64,000 bases of DNA, from NCBI RefSeq assembly GCF_008831285.2, contig NW_022204507.1:3635017-3699016 (forward strand), in the 5' to 3' direction. The translations under genes and the position numbers were made by a program. Below, piece by piece: positions 10,690 to 22,096 of the stretch; the first letter of the stretch is position 1; each line of letters opens with the position of its first letter. Source of the DNA: Nymphaea colorata (Eukaryota > Streptophyta > Magnoliopsida > Nymphaeales > Nymphaeaceae). The notes below the pieces were generated by a model, which had not been told where the DNA came from, searched no databases, and saw nothing but the letters and a program-made list of their open reading frames with translations.

Positions 10690-12029
10690 ATGGCCTCTTC
10701 TAGCCAACCCCACATTGTCCAAATAGACCCAGACCTAGGTTTGCTTATATTTCCCCCTGACTCCAACGTTACATTCTTAACCTTGCATGGCGTGACTCTT
10801 GACCAAAAAGACCATATTTTACTAGATAACCACTGGCACAATAGAAAAAACTCAACCTTCTCTAAAGTCCTAAGTATCATGGCAACCTACCTTAGCATCA
10901 AGAATACAAAAACCAAATCACACAAAGCCAACTCAAGCTCTTCCCCGAGCCTACCCAAAACCCTGTTTTTTTAGACTTAGCCCAACAGTTAGAAGATATT
11001 AGGAGAAATTAGAATTTAGATTTTTAGACTTTGTAAGGAGAAATTAGAAGATATGACTGAAAAATTGAAGCAATCAATAGCTGAAGTAGAATTACTGAAA
11101 AAGCAGTGGGAAAAAGAAATGAAAAAGCAGTGGGAAGAAAAAAGAGAAAGTTTTCCCCCATAAATAGATGTAGCAAAATAACAAGTCTACAATTTAGTAC
11201 TCCAGAGGCAAAAGAGAGAACAAGGAAGTATTCAAGAAATATTAAGATTTCCTGCCAGAAACCCCGGATTACGAAAGAAGGGATTAAAATTCTGCTTAGT
11301 CAAATTTCAGCGGAGAAGACATATTGATAACTCTTTTTGTGAATGTTATAAAGGATTTGGGATCATCCTAGCAACCATTAATCTGAAAAAATGGACAGAT
11401 ATGGAGGTATTTGATATGCAGATTTTATTGTAGAAATTAATGGAACAAGGATATGTAAAAAGGATCATCATAACGGTAGAGAGCAGACTCATATGCTATG
11501 GTTCAATTGGCGTCTGACTCATATAATATAACAAATTTTCAAAAATAACTGGGTCACAAAAGGATTTGTTAACCTAGACGTTAATACAATTCCTCCAACA
11601 TATGACTATCCATGTGATGCAAAACATGAAATAATCATTCGGACATACTCTTTTGTCGCCCCTCTACAAGCCCCTCTACCTCTTGCTGATATACCAGAAG
11701 CAAGTCTAGATGAATGGTATGATGAGCTTACAAGATAGAGAGAATTCAAGATGTTCCAACAGTTGAAAAAATAACATCACCCAAACAACCTCATCTCAGA
11801 AGATAGAAACACCAGAATATACACCACTGATTTTGAACATGTAAATATGGTTTTAACTTTCCAAATCCATATTTGTATTAAGCCAGACTTACAAGAACAT
11901 TTTGCCCAAATTAATATAGGATGGCAATTTCATGAATTCGGAGACAATGGTAATGATGGTGCTGCAATAGCACTCCATTTTGATCAACACTCAGATAGCA
12001 AAGAAGATACTGATCCAGCATGGCAGTAG
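10690..12029 (+). pseudogene. Viral downstream ORF, copy B, frameshifted
   Basis: Begins MASSSQPHIVQIDPDLGLL and stays open to 10974. It then continues in other frames through a Lys/Glu-rich coiled-coil stretch (about 11050-11160, including EKLKQSIAEVELLKKQW). A C-terminal region follows with IPPTYDYPCDAKHEIIIR (near 11590-11640) and INIGWQFHEFGDNGNDG (near 11910-11955), ending at TAG 12027-12029. Its start is related to the truncated ORF at 6056. I infer it is the second ORF described for florendoviruses, whose function is unknown. Several frameshifts and stops disable it. Confidence 0.6.
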
Positions 12030-12550
12030 ACATTCTTTGAATGAAGTAGGGACAAAGTTGCAGAGTCCTTAACACTACAGCCTAATGTTTGTCAAGATCG
12101 GTAAAACTTGGCCCTTGCAAGTTATAGTTAAACTTCCCATGGGTATAGTGCTTTCCATGTAAAACTTAAGCATCATCCATTTGAGATGAAACGTGATAAG
12201 CTTCTCTTTGGAAAAATCCCCCAAGTTAAAAATAGGATTTGCAGATTATCGCTTCAAAATCTACCCTGAAAAAACCCTCTAGAATAAATATGGGTTTTAC
12301 GTTTGTAAATTTTTGAAAAAAAAATTTACCCTATGATGTATCTCACAGGATAAGCAGTAGGTCACATCCTGAGACAAATCATCCCGAGGAGCCTCTAGAA
12401 GATTGTTGTAGTTGCCAACCTTCTTTGTGTAATATAAAAGCAGTGTTGTGTGAAGACAAAGGAAATAAAGATGAAGGAACCTCACACACGTCAAAAAAGT
12501 AAAAGTAACAAGACACGCGGCTTCTCATTGAGAAAAAGCGAAGGCGCATA
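12030..12550 (+). other. Viral 3' intergenic region, no gene seen
   Basis: Follows the downstream ORF and precedes promoter copy 3. There is no protein-coding signal, and short A-runs and AT-rich stretches occur (for example near 12305). It is probably viral intergenic DNA carrying 3' and upstream regulatory sequence. Confidence 0.45.
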
Positions 12551-12612
12551 CTGTGGCAGTTACTATAGGAATTACTGTAGCACTGTGGCAGATACTATAG
12601 CGTACTGTAGCA
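12551..12612 (+). repeat. Tandem duplicated enhancer-like element
   Basis: Two adjacent units (12551-12582 and 12583-12612) share CTGTGGCAG, then TACTATAG and TACTGTAGCA. They lie about 170 bp upstream of the TATA box of promoter copy 3, the usual distance for upstream enhancer repeats in pararetrovirus promoters. Enhancer function is inferred from position only. Confidence 0.5.
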
Positions 12613-12699
12613 CTTTTTGACTTTTTGGACACGATCGACCGCCACCTCATGCAGCACACGACAGCTGTCCACTTTCGAGTTCCTTCGAATGTAACTACT

Positions 12700-12972
12700 T
12701 TTTTTTGGTAGTGTTTAGCTTATTGAAAAGGAATCCTATTCCTTTTTCATATTGTAATTTGTTTTGAAGTCTGGTGCCTATTTAAGCACCACCTCAGTGT
12801 CTGTACTGATCATCCTCTCACCCATCCACCACTGAGTACTTGCTTCTAAGTGCTTGAGTCTATCTCCCTTCCTCACTCCCCTTCCTTTTCTTCTTCTCCA
12901 CTCCTCTACCTCCCATGCTGTTGTAAAAACGAACCGGTGCTTTTGTGCTTAAACCCGGCCGCCTTTTCTATT
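12700..12972 (+). promoter_or_regulatory. Pararetrovirus promoter/leader, copy 3
   Basis: Shares AAAGGAATCCTATTCC, a TATA variant (TATTTAAG, 12779-12786), the conserved CACCACCTCAG stretch and the pyrimidine-rich leader with the other copies. As in copy 1, similarity ends a few bases before the expected primer-binding site (TTTTCTATT, 12964-12972). It marks the 3' limit of the movement/coat-protein unit. Confidence 0.78.
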
Positions 12973-13100
12973 AAGAGAAAGTTTTCCCCAAGAGGAGTGG
13001 AGAAGAAGAAAACCCTCTATAGATCTTTCATGTCTAAGGTTTCTAAAGGCATCCTTTTTCCCTTTGGTTTATAGGAATCTTGCTCTTTATATTCTACATA
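12973..13100. other. Rearranged viral/host junction
   Basis: Contains AGAGAAAGTTTTCCCC, also found in the downstream ORF at ~11147, and next to it GAGGAGTGGAGAAGAAG, which is the leader in inverted orientation. After ~13020 nothing is recognised until hAT sequence resumes near 13100. Confidence 0.5.
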
Positions 13101-14035
13101 AGGGGAATACATTTCACGAAAATACAAAAGAATTTTGCTATTAGAATTCTCAAATCTTACATACAGTGCATCAGGATGTAAGTGTAAATGCAGCTCATTC
13201 TTTTTGGTAAATAATTGAAGCTTTCAAATAGTTTATTGTGCTATCATTCAAATGTTTTTTTATAATTACCCAAATGATTAACTAATGCAATTACAAGATA
13301 GGTACATACAAAAACAAGAAATCACATTGAGCAAAAAAAACTTAATTCTTTGGTTTTCATCATGTATATATGAAGATGAATACAGAAAGTGTTTCATCTT
13401 CTCAAAAGAAAAGTGTTGGCAAAGGTAATGCTATACGTTTGTAATTTTTGAAATAAATATAAGAACATTGTCTGTTTTCTTTACTAATTGTTGCATTTTG
13501 TTATGTGTTAGTGTTTTTATATGAAGGTAAAACAATAATAGAAGATTTGGAATATGGGAGTTTAGATGATGAGGAAGATGAACTTGCTCAATATTTGGAT
13601 GGTTCAAATGACGATGAACTGTCATCCATTAAAGAATATGACAATCATGAAGATACAATTGACCAATTGCCTACAAAAGTTATTTGAACTTTGTTAAGTA
13701 TCACTTGATAACTACACAAATTAATTACTTTCTTTTAATTTTTGTACATATACATATTTCAATATGATTATATTATTGTTCAACAATACTTAATATTTAC
13801 TTATTCTCTTAATTGATATTATTATCTGAATCTTGGTTTTCCTAGTTTTGGTTATTTGTTTTTCAATGATAGTTCTATGACATTTAATTGTTTAGGATAG
13901 GTCATACTATGCACCAATTATGCAAGCACTCTTGGTACTATGTATGTTATAACATTGTGTTTGTTTGGATTTAAAAATTATTGTGGTTTGCATATGTTGT
14001 ATATTGTTCTTTCTTGATATGCTTAGTGTCAGAGT
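13100..14035 (+). mobile_element. hAT transposase 3' end, copy 2
   Basis: Starts within the hAT dimerisation-domain region and repeats the sequence at ~1762-2489 with modest divergence. It then continues past the point where copy 1 is interrupted, in parallel with copy 3 to its position ~22900. The last exon is open at 13505-13687 (EGKTIIEDLEYGSLDDEEDE, ending at TGA 13685-13687). It lacks both the 5' two-thirds and the right terminal repeat, and similarity to copy 3 fades near 14030. It is therefore a fragment flanking the viral block. Confidence 0.75.
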
Positions 14036-16304
14036 CTTGGATCAAGAAGACCTGAGGAGAGAGAACATATGGAGAACAATGAAAGAAGTCAGGTAACAAA
14101 TCACTCCAAACGTTTCTAGCTTTTTTAGAAACAGTGTCATAATTAAAGACATTTAATCCACTGCACTTTCAATATTTTATTTACGGAAAGAGGATCTTGA
14201 CCCCTTGTTTTGCAAATTAAAGAGGTCCCCATGCTCATGAAATCTCGGAAATAGTTTTTGAACTTATGATTAACTGGATACAATAGGCAATATTGTTATG
14301 CATATAAAGGGAAAAAAAGTAGCATTTAGAGTTGATTTCATTTAATAAAAATATAGCACATGATTTTTACAACAAGATTCAAATACAAGAAAAATTAAAA
14401 TTGACAGCTACTAGAATCTTTGATGGTTTGATATCAATTTAAAGATTAAAAGCAATGTAAGCTGTCAATGTTTTATTATTTATAATGAAAGTATGCAGTT
14501 TGTAAATAACATGCAAATATTTTTATTTGCTGATGTTTATGCAATTCATTCTTTTCATAGATTTTTTTTCTGATTTTGTATATTTCTAAATTAAAATTTT
14601 TTCAAAATTTTAGTTTAGAAAAGCTATGATTTTTAAATTCATTTTTGGTTCACATTTAACTTTTCAATCATACGGGTCATGTTACAAGTTTTACGATGTT
14701 GTTAGTACAACAAGTCATATTAATGAAAGGAGTGAAACACTTTGAGGTCGAGAGTCAAGTCTATTTTCCAAGCTGAGGGTCCATTGTTTGTGTTTGGGGT
14801 CGATGACACCAAAACAGTGCACTAATTAGCCTCTTCCTGATTTTTCTTGAAATTAATATGAAAAATGAGAAAATAACTAAAATTTTGAATTCCTTTTCAA
14901 GATTGGTCCATGCCAATACGAAACTAAAAATACTATCATAGTTTTTCTAAGATCATAGAATACAAGAACCTATTTTTATGTCATTTATGATATCACTATA
15001 GGCATCTAATATTCCTATCGATTTTCCTTCACCCGTTAACGCATTGGGGATTTGCATTATTTTCTTAATACAGAAAAGTTTTACATAAACCAACTAAGGA
15101 ATTATAAAGAAGTGGAAAAGTCAAAACCAACTTATGGGCACTCTTTCAAATTTATAAAAGTTTCATAAAGAAATAAAAGAAAGGATCGAAGCTGGTTATA
15201 TGCAAAAGCCAACAACTTAGTGTAGCTAACCGTCAAAAACATTGTAAAGCCAACTTCTTATTGGAAGCATTGGGATGGTGATGGCGGTTTTTCCTATCAC
15301 CATTGGATCTTTGCACTGTTGACTAAACAATCGGTTTGCAAAAAGTAAATTCTTTGTAGGGGGAGTTTGATTACTCCGGATTGAAATTCACATATCTGAT
15401 ATGTGGATATGACATAACATGCCTTCACCTTGATTTTACAAAAAGGGACGAAAGGACTAATCAGCCTTAGTTACATTAATAAACGGTTAGATTTAAGATC
15501 GGGATGTCAAAATCGGCTTAATCAGTCTATTGGTAAACCTTTTACCAACAAATAGATGCAATAAGAGGGTAACGCCGCAGGGTGGGTGTCGGAGCAGCCC
15601 GGTTAAATTGTAATTGAAAAATATAAAATATATTTTCTGTATATATAAAGAAATTTTTAAAATTAATAAAAAATTTTATCTAATCAAGAATGTGGACAAA
15701 TAGTTTTCATGGAATACTTAGGCATGTTGAATGTTGTCTGATCTCGCCTTCATTAATCGCATATATATTACAGTACTCTTTAGTCCTTTCATTTCTTATT
15801 TGCCATCACAGAGGGTCCGATCATGTACGTATTTTTCATGTGATAAAAGTGCAACCAAGTGATTAACACTGTGATTAATGGGATGCAGTCTGGACACGAT
15901 TAATAGAAATATGTTTAACCAACACGATCTGGATACAGACACAGTAATTTGCTTTTAAACCTTACCCCTCCCTCTCTCTCAGATCGTCAAGGTATGCTCC
16001 CTCTCCCACTTCTCATTCTTTTCGTGATTTTCTTCTCGTTGATCCTTTATGTGATTTTTTGAAGGTTCTCACTCTTCTTGTCTCCTGTACAACTTTCTTT
16101 TTACAAGAGATCCAACAATGCTCCATCGGAAAATCAAAGTCATCTTTTGATTAGCCCGGGATGAGTGCAACCTCTGCAATGCCATGACGGGGTACAGTTC
16201 TACAAAAAGATTGAATGCTCAATCTGGGATCCGCTGGCTATGAAAGGTAACATTCTCTTTTATTTTCCACATACACCTCATTTTTCATTTCTTTACAATC
16301 TCTG
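14036..16304. other. AT-rich intergenic DNA, no gene recognised
   Basis: No long open frame, domain or RNA gene is recognised. The pyrimidine-rich stretch 15960-16080 and the frame opening near 16165 could be a host gene's 5' exon ending at a GTAAC donor near 16246. No product is recognisable. Confidence 0.4.
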
Positions 16305-17990
16305 GGGGCCGTTTGATGGCCTGGAAATCTGGAATTGGAAATATATTTCTGAAAATATATTTTCCGAAAAAAAATAAATGGGAAAAATCTTTCTGATTCC
16401 CATTTGGATGTGTGTGTGATGACTGAGAAATATATTTCCAAAAATATATTTCTGAGTTTGATGATAAAGAAATATATTTTCAGATTTCCAGAAAATTAAT
16501 TCTTAGTTTGATAATAAGGAAACATTTTTTCAGATTTACAGAAATTAGATAAATAACCACACCAAATAGATAATAACCAACAATGGCCAGTCTTTTTAGT
16601 ACAAGAACAAAAATAACTGCAGTAGAGTTCGAAGAACATATGAACGCAACAAGATACTGTAAATGTAAACAATATCAAATGTTTTAATCAACATCTACGC
16701 ACAATTCATAAATACTCAAACCATACTCATTGGTTATATATGAGAATTTCACTATAAAGTATACAACATTAGATAAACCACATACATATTCCCATCAGTG
16801 ATAAAATATTTACATAAGTGTTTAGAAGAGCTTGAACGTTAAATATAAAGCCAAGTGCGTGTGTAGAGTATCCATAGAAGAAAGTACATATGTAGCTTCA
16901 TGTACTCATCCACCATAACAAAAAGAAGCCCAACAAAATCAAATATGCCCCTTGCACCACCTTTGAACAAGATGTCATACTTTTGTCGGAGCTTCATCTT
17001 CGAACAAGACATCATAACAGCTTGATGAACTGAAAATGAAAATACATATGTGTCTAATGGCAAGTATAAGGGCATAGCAAGTTCTGAACTAGAAATCAGT
17101 AACTAATGACATAGATGACAGAAAATTCCAAAGGTATTAGCACAAACATAAGATTTAGTTGTTAAATTATGCAATTACTATATGAATAATATTCAAAATA
17201 ATGGAAGAAAGCAATTGACTTGCTGTTTCAATGTGTACATCAAAAATTGTAATGCAGTTTCGTCTCCAAGTTGCAATAAAGGTCCACTACATCATTAAAA
17301 TATGTAAACTAACAACTACTCTGAGTATGCATCAACAGTAATGAAGGATGTCAAAGAGAGGAGATCCATTTCAGCCATCTGGTTAAAAAGAAACATACAT
17401 AATCAAGGCATTCTAATTCCAAAATAGACAAATGTTTGGCATGGCATGCAGAAATGCAGTCTGAGATCGTTCTCGGGTTGTCTTCCTTTAAAAGTAATCA
17501 ATGGTGTTTGCCCATGGGCTACCATCTCTTTGAAACATTTTGATTCTAGAAGATACCAGGTATGTGTTTTAGGCTTTTATCAGTCCCTTCAGACAGCAAA
17601 AACATAAACTGCATTATGCAGATAAAGATATCATGCATAAGCCCATTTCATGATGTTTCATGAAGCCTTATAGCTTTCTTGAATCAAACTAAACTCCCCT
17701 GTGGCAACATTCTATGAAGGGGATTTGCTTATCAACTTGCAATAAAACAAAAAAGTAGGAATAAACTTGTTGATCATGTTTGCAATAAATTAAGGAAAGT
17801 TCTCCCACGCAGATGCCTTTCATTGGAACTTGCTGATCATGCCTTAACTCAGAATCCTCCCAAGACCGTTACATTTCATCTAGCATGAATCCAATCGGGT
17901 CAAATCATATCACTGAGTTCAAAAATCTAAACTATTTGATGCAAATGTTAAAGACACAAGAAAATGCAGAATGAAGTAAATGTGCACTTG

Positions 17991-18306
17991 CCTTTATTAT
18001 GGCCCATACCAGCAACCAACTTAAAAAAGTTAGAAGCGTAGCAGAAAATCAATTTCATGCTAGTAATCTCGAAGACACCCATTACTAATCTGTGCGTGGA
18101 GAGAAAGAGAGACCAGGAGATATCTGTACTTGGGAAGCATGCACAACCCATTACTAATATGTTTGCAGAGAGAGAGAGAGATCTGTACTTGGGAAACAGG
18201 CACCTAACCTTTATGGTCTATAATAACAGCCAACTTAAAAGAATTAGAAGCATAGCAGAAAAGCAAATTCATGCTAATAATCTCGAAGACACCCATTACT
18301 AATATG

Positions 18307-18310
<4 letters not shown>
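17991..18310 (+). repeat. Imperfect tandem duplication, ~214-bp period
   Basis: The block around 17991-18107 (containing CAACTTAAAA and ATCTCGAAGACACCCATTAC) recurs at 18208-18302. Between and within the copies an ATCTGTACTTGGGAA motif is repeated. The open frame across it is a by-product of the repeat, not a gene. Confidence 0.65.

Positions 18311-18342
<32 letters not shown>
18309..18342 (+). repeat. (TG)n(AG)n compound microsatellite
   Basis: A TG dinucleotide run passes directly into an AG run. It abuts the 3' edge of the tandem duplication. Confidence 0.9.
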
Positions 18343-18345
<3 letters not shown>

Positions 18346-18818
18346 GAGAGGCCTTCTATTTTTACTAAGAAATGATTATTGTTGTTTGCAAGGTATCACT
18401 CATTCCAAATGCTTACGTGAAAGGAAAAAGGGACATAGAAAGCTTTAGTCTATATTGTGAATAAGATTGGGTTTATCCGAGCATTAGATATTTGAGTTGG
18501 GGAACAAATAAAATTTATTAGTTGCACTGAGGATTTGCTCAACGTTTTTTCTACTCTTTCTCTAAAGTGTGTCATCAAATAAAATTTAATTTTCTTGAGA
18601 ATTTATTTTATGGACATTGGACAAAAATGATGGAAGTTATAACTACCCTATGATGTATGCATGTGCATGTATTATATGCATGTGCATGTATTATTTACAA
18701 TACATTGATATGCATGTGAACTATATTCTAGAAGATAGTGCATTGAAGCTTTTATGTTGCATGCCATGAAAGAGATGTCACTTATGGGATTGTTCAGTGA
18801 TTGAGTCTTATCTTACAG

Positions 18819-19172
18819 GGCAGACGTAGCTATGAAGATCGTTCTGATATACTCTGTTTTATTGTAGACCTTGTGGAGGCAAGCTGCTATGCTGACAACC
18901 CTGAATGGAGGTTAACATGATTTTGAACCTTTAAGTAAAAATTTAACTAGCTTAGCAATAGCCACTTCTCATGAAAAACTCTTAGTTCAATTATGAATAG
19001 TTTTAGTCATTTTATCCTATCTAAGCTGCATTTTCTCTCCAGTGTTGATGAACAAGTTGCCAAAGATATTCAACTCTTAGATTCTATTGCTGAAAAACAA
19101 ACACAGCCATTTTCTGAAGAGTGCAAGCTGTTTCCAGCAGATGTTCAGATCCAATCGCTGTATCCGCTGTAG
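18819..19172 (+). pseudogene. Two exons of an unrecognised host gene
   Basis: Exon a (18819-18910) follows a good acceptor (TCTTACAG) and reads YEDRSDILCFIVDLVEASCY, then ADNPEW, ending at an AG/GTTAAC donor. Exon b (19043-19172) follows TTTCTCTCCAG and, joined in the correct phase, continues [20 protein letters not shown] before a stop at 19170-19172. Phase agreement across the 132-bp intron and the protein-like composition argue for real exons rather than chance. I do not recognise the family. No further exons are evident in the element, so it looks like a captured or residual fragment. Confidence 0.45.
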
Positions 19173-20287
19173 GTGTTTACCTATAAATACTGGAATGAGT
19201 TCATACTTATACTTGTGGTTTTCTTTTGTATTCACTGTCAGCTATGTATCTAAAACATTTTCCTATTCAGTAAATAAGAAAATAGTAAAATCTTTTGTTT
19301 GGAACAACAACAACATCAAAAAGAACGGCTTTCTCTTTAGAAATGAGAGATTCCATCCACAGGACAGAAGAAAGGCAGAGCTTGATGAGTCTGTTCTAGC
19401 TGCAAGCTTTTTCAAAGAAAAAGACAGGAACATTCAATTGTCAAGCTAATTGGTAAGCACGAGTTAAGAAGTTAACGCATTTGCGAAGAAACCAGTCAAC
19501 TACAAAATGTACAAACTTAACAAAATCGATCTCTGCGACAAGAAACCCTCACAAAAGAAAAAGGGGATAGAGAAACAGACTGGACTTTCTATATGGAAGC
19601 CTCCAGAAAAAAAATTTCTTTCACAGTAGGAGCCAAAATAGAAAGAGGGATTTGCAAAAATTCAGCGAGAAACGGAAAAAAAAATTAAATATTATTCACC
19701 ATTCATGTTCAAACACTAACATTTCCATGAAAACCTTGCAGATCTGCTCACAGAGTAACAATCGTGCCTCAATTTGTTGAAGAGATGGATTCCTGTGCTA
19801 CGGTAACAGGGCTAGCCAAAATCAATGTTTCCTAACACGGAAGCCACTGCACAAATGACAGATGAAGAGACAGAGGGCTTCTTCTTCAGCAAGGGTGAGA
19901 GAGATGAGGAGGGGATCAGGAGAGTGAGAGGGTGAGAGAGACAATGAGGGGAGCAGGAGAGTGAGAGGGTGAGAGACACGACGAGGGAGCAGGAGAGTGA
20001 GAGGGCGAGAGAGACGATGACCAGCCGGCAGGACGGAGGTGATGGAGGCAGCTGTGGGCCTGCGGTAGGAGGGAGAGGGAGGCGATGCGTGGGTGGGAGG
20101 CGATGCGTGGGTGCCCTAATGGGCAGAAAAATAAAACCGGCAAAATGTTTCCACCTCTCACGGTGGAAACATTACGAAAAAAATTTTCTGGAAACGTGTT
20201 TAATGGTTATAATTTTCATTCCACCTTTGATGGAATGAGAAAAATTTTGCATGGCTACAGGATATTGCCAGGCCATCAAACGGCCCC

Positions 20288-22088
20288 TAGAGTTTTTTCT
20301 GGAACCCCAATCTTTGTTCTGTGATTTTTCTTGCTGTTTTATTTTGTCATATTTCGAATGCCTAATTTTGAAGCTTATTAAGAAATATTGCAAGATTTTC
20401 AACTTTTAAGAACCAAAAGCCGAACTGATGATTCCCTATGCAATCCATCTCCTGCAGTTCATAGAGGTAGGCTTCCAAGATAAGGATAGGTATACTCTCT
20501 ACGACTGCCTTTCCAACCAATTTATACGGCAACCATCTACATTATCCATTTATACATGAGTGGGACTTTTTATACACCCTTTTTTGCATTTGGGGGCATG
20601 TTTTTTGAACTGAAATATCAATTAGTCCACATTTTGCACACTAAATAAACATGTATAAACATTTAATGGGGTAACCTTTCACGTTGAATAGAAGACTTGT
20701 TTTTTTTTTTGTTTTCTATTGGTCATTGTCTAAATAAACAGTGGAAAGAAACCAAAAAGCTTCTTGTCTTTGTCTTTTTCTTTTCTTTTCTAGCTTCCTT
20801 CATACGATAGGCAATGATCAAACCTCTTCAAATGTTAATTCAGACTTTTGATATGTGATTCTTTATGTGCATATACATTTTATTTCAGCACTTTAATTTA
20901 TATAAGTGAAATGAGTTGCGTTTTTTCGTTTTTCATTTTTAAATATGTTTTTGAATTTTTAAACGACATTTCATTTTATCACTTTTTTTTTCCACTTTTT
21001 GTATACACACACAAAAGGTTGCAGTGGCATCATCAATATCCTAGGTGAGAAAACATGCATTGCATCAGTAGGAGTTGGTGTCTAGTCATAGTACTAAGTT
21101 AAATCTTGATTTACGTTTTCCAATCACTAGGGTGTTCTTATCTGCTGAACATTTTGAATCAGCCTTTGTGCACATATAACCGAACTGCTTATATGTGAGA
21201 CTTTGTTCACAAATATTCGTCAGCTTTAATACCACAGTCCTTTTTGGGCATTGGTTCGGTGTAAAGGATACTTGATGGTCTCATGAAAATGTTTGCAATT
21301 CTCGTGGAGTGTGCAGCATCATGAAAGTTATCTGAGCATGTCTGAATTGGAACACATTGCGAAGGTAATTGTAAGAATCCTGGCTGGCTGAATCATTTGT
21401 ACCTTTTGTCTATCACATAGTGGACCTCTGTATGCATTTGGCTAGTGACTCTGGCTAACATGGGATTATATTTCTTAGCACCTAGACTGACCAACCTTTT
21501 TCTTTTGTCAAAAGAAATATGAAGATATTACTTGCATGAACTATTTTGAGGTGTAGTGTTTTTCGTCATAAGCATAAAATTATTTGCAATAGAACTGCTT
21601 GAGAGCTAGTCATCAGAATGTGAGCATGTGTTGGTTTGTCTTTCTTCTTTTTTTTTTTTGTTGGGGGGGGGGGTGGGTTGTGTTGGTGGTGTTGGGGGGA
21701 GAGAGAGAGTAAGCCTATTTAAAAGTTTATAAGATGATAATGGTTTTGTTGTAACATGAGCCTGTTCGATGGTTTCTTCCTAATAGGTTGATCTTGGTTC
21801 TGTTGTATCATGAAAATGCTTGATGCTTTCTTCCTAATAGGATGATATTGGGTCTACAGCATACTTGGCAAGCACTGCAGGTAGACTTTTAGTTCATTCA
21901 AGTTGCCTTGTCATACTGGGTCAGTTATGGTGGTAAAGAGTTTGAAGCAGTTGAGAACTGTGGAGGTAATCATCTACGTTGCATCAAGAAGAAAGAATAA
22001 CTTCAAAAATTACTCAAGAGGAAAATAGAAGGGAAAGTTGCAAAAGAAAGCATCTGTCTCTCTACTTTGAAATGCTTTTCCATGTTAC
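20288..22088. other. Intergenic region with weak exon-like pieces
   Basis: No complete gene. One exon-like stretch near 21314-21364 reads HHESYLSMSELEHIAK and ends at a GTAATT donor. A second near 21842-21880 reads DDIGSTAYLASTAG. Neither is recognised. A poly-G tract (21663-21673) follows a T run. The rest is AT-rich. Confidence 0.35.
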
Positions 22089-22096
22089 CTCCAAAT
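22089..22096 (+). repeat. hAT target-site duplication, left
   Basis: CTCCAAAT, identical to the octamer directly after the right terminus at 23054-23061. Confidence 0.88.

Larger units (their letters stand above)
16305..20287. mobile_element. Possible TIR-bounded DNA transposon carrying gene exons
   Basis: The left end reads GGGGCCGTTTGATGGCCTGG (16305-16324) and the right end (20268-20287) is its exact reverse complement, giving perfect 20-bp inverted ends 3,983 bp apart. The adjacent CTCT/AGAG bases extend the symmetry with one mismatch. I see no convincing target-site duplication and no transposase. The interior holds AT-rich subterminal sequence, a ~210-bp tandem duplication, a microsatellite, two spliced-looking exons at 18819-19172 and a GA-rich tract near 19900-20060. 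Two separate related MITEs in opposite orientation are an alternative explanation. Confidence 0.5.

Noticed and set aside
19916-20238. Arg/Gly- or Ser/Pro-rich frames in the GA-rich tract
   Set aside because: Low-complexity GAGAGTGAGAGG repeats; frames are open on both strands.
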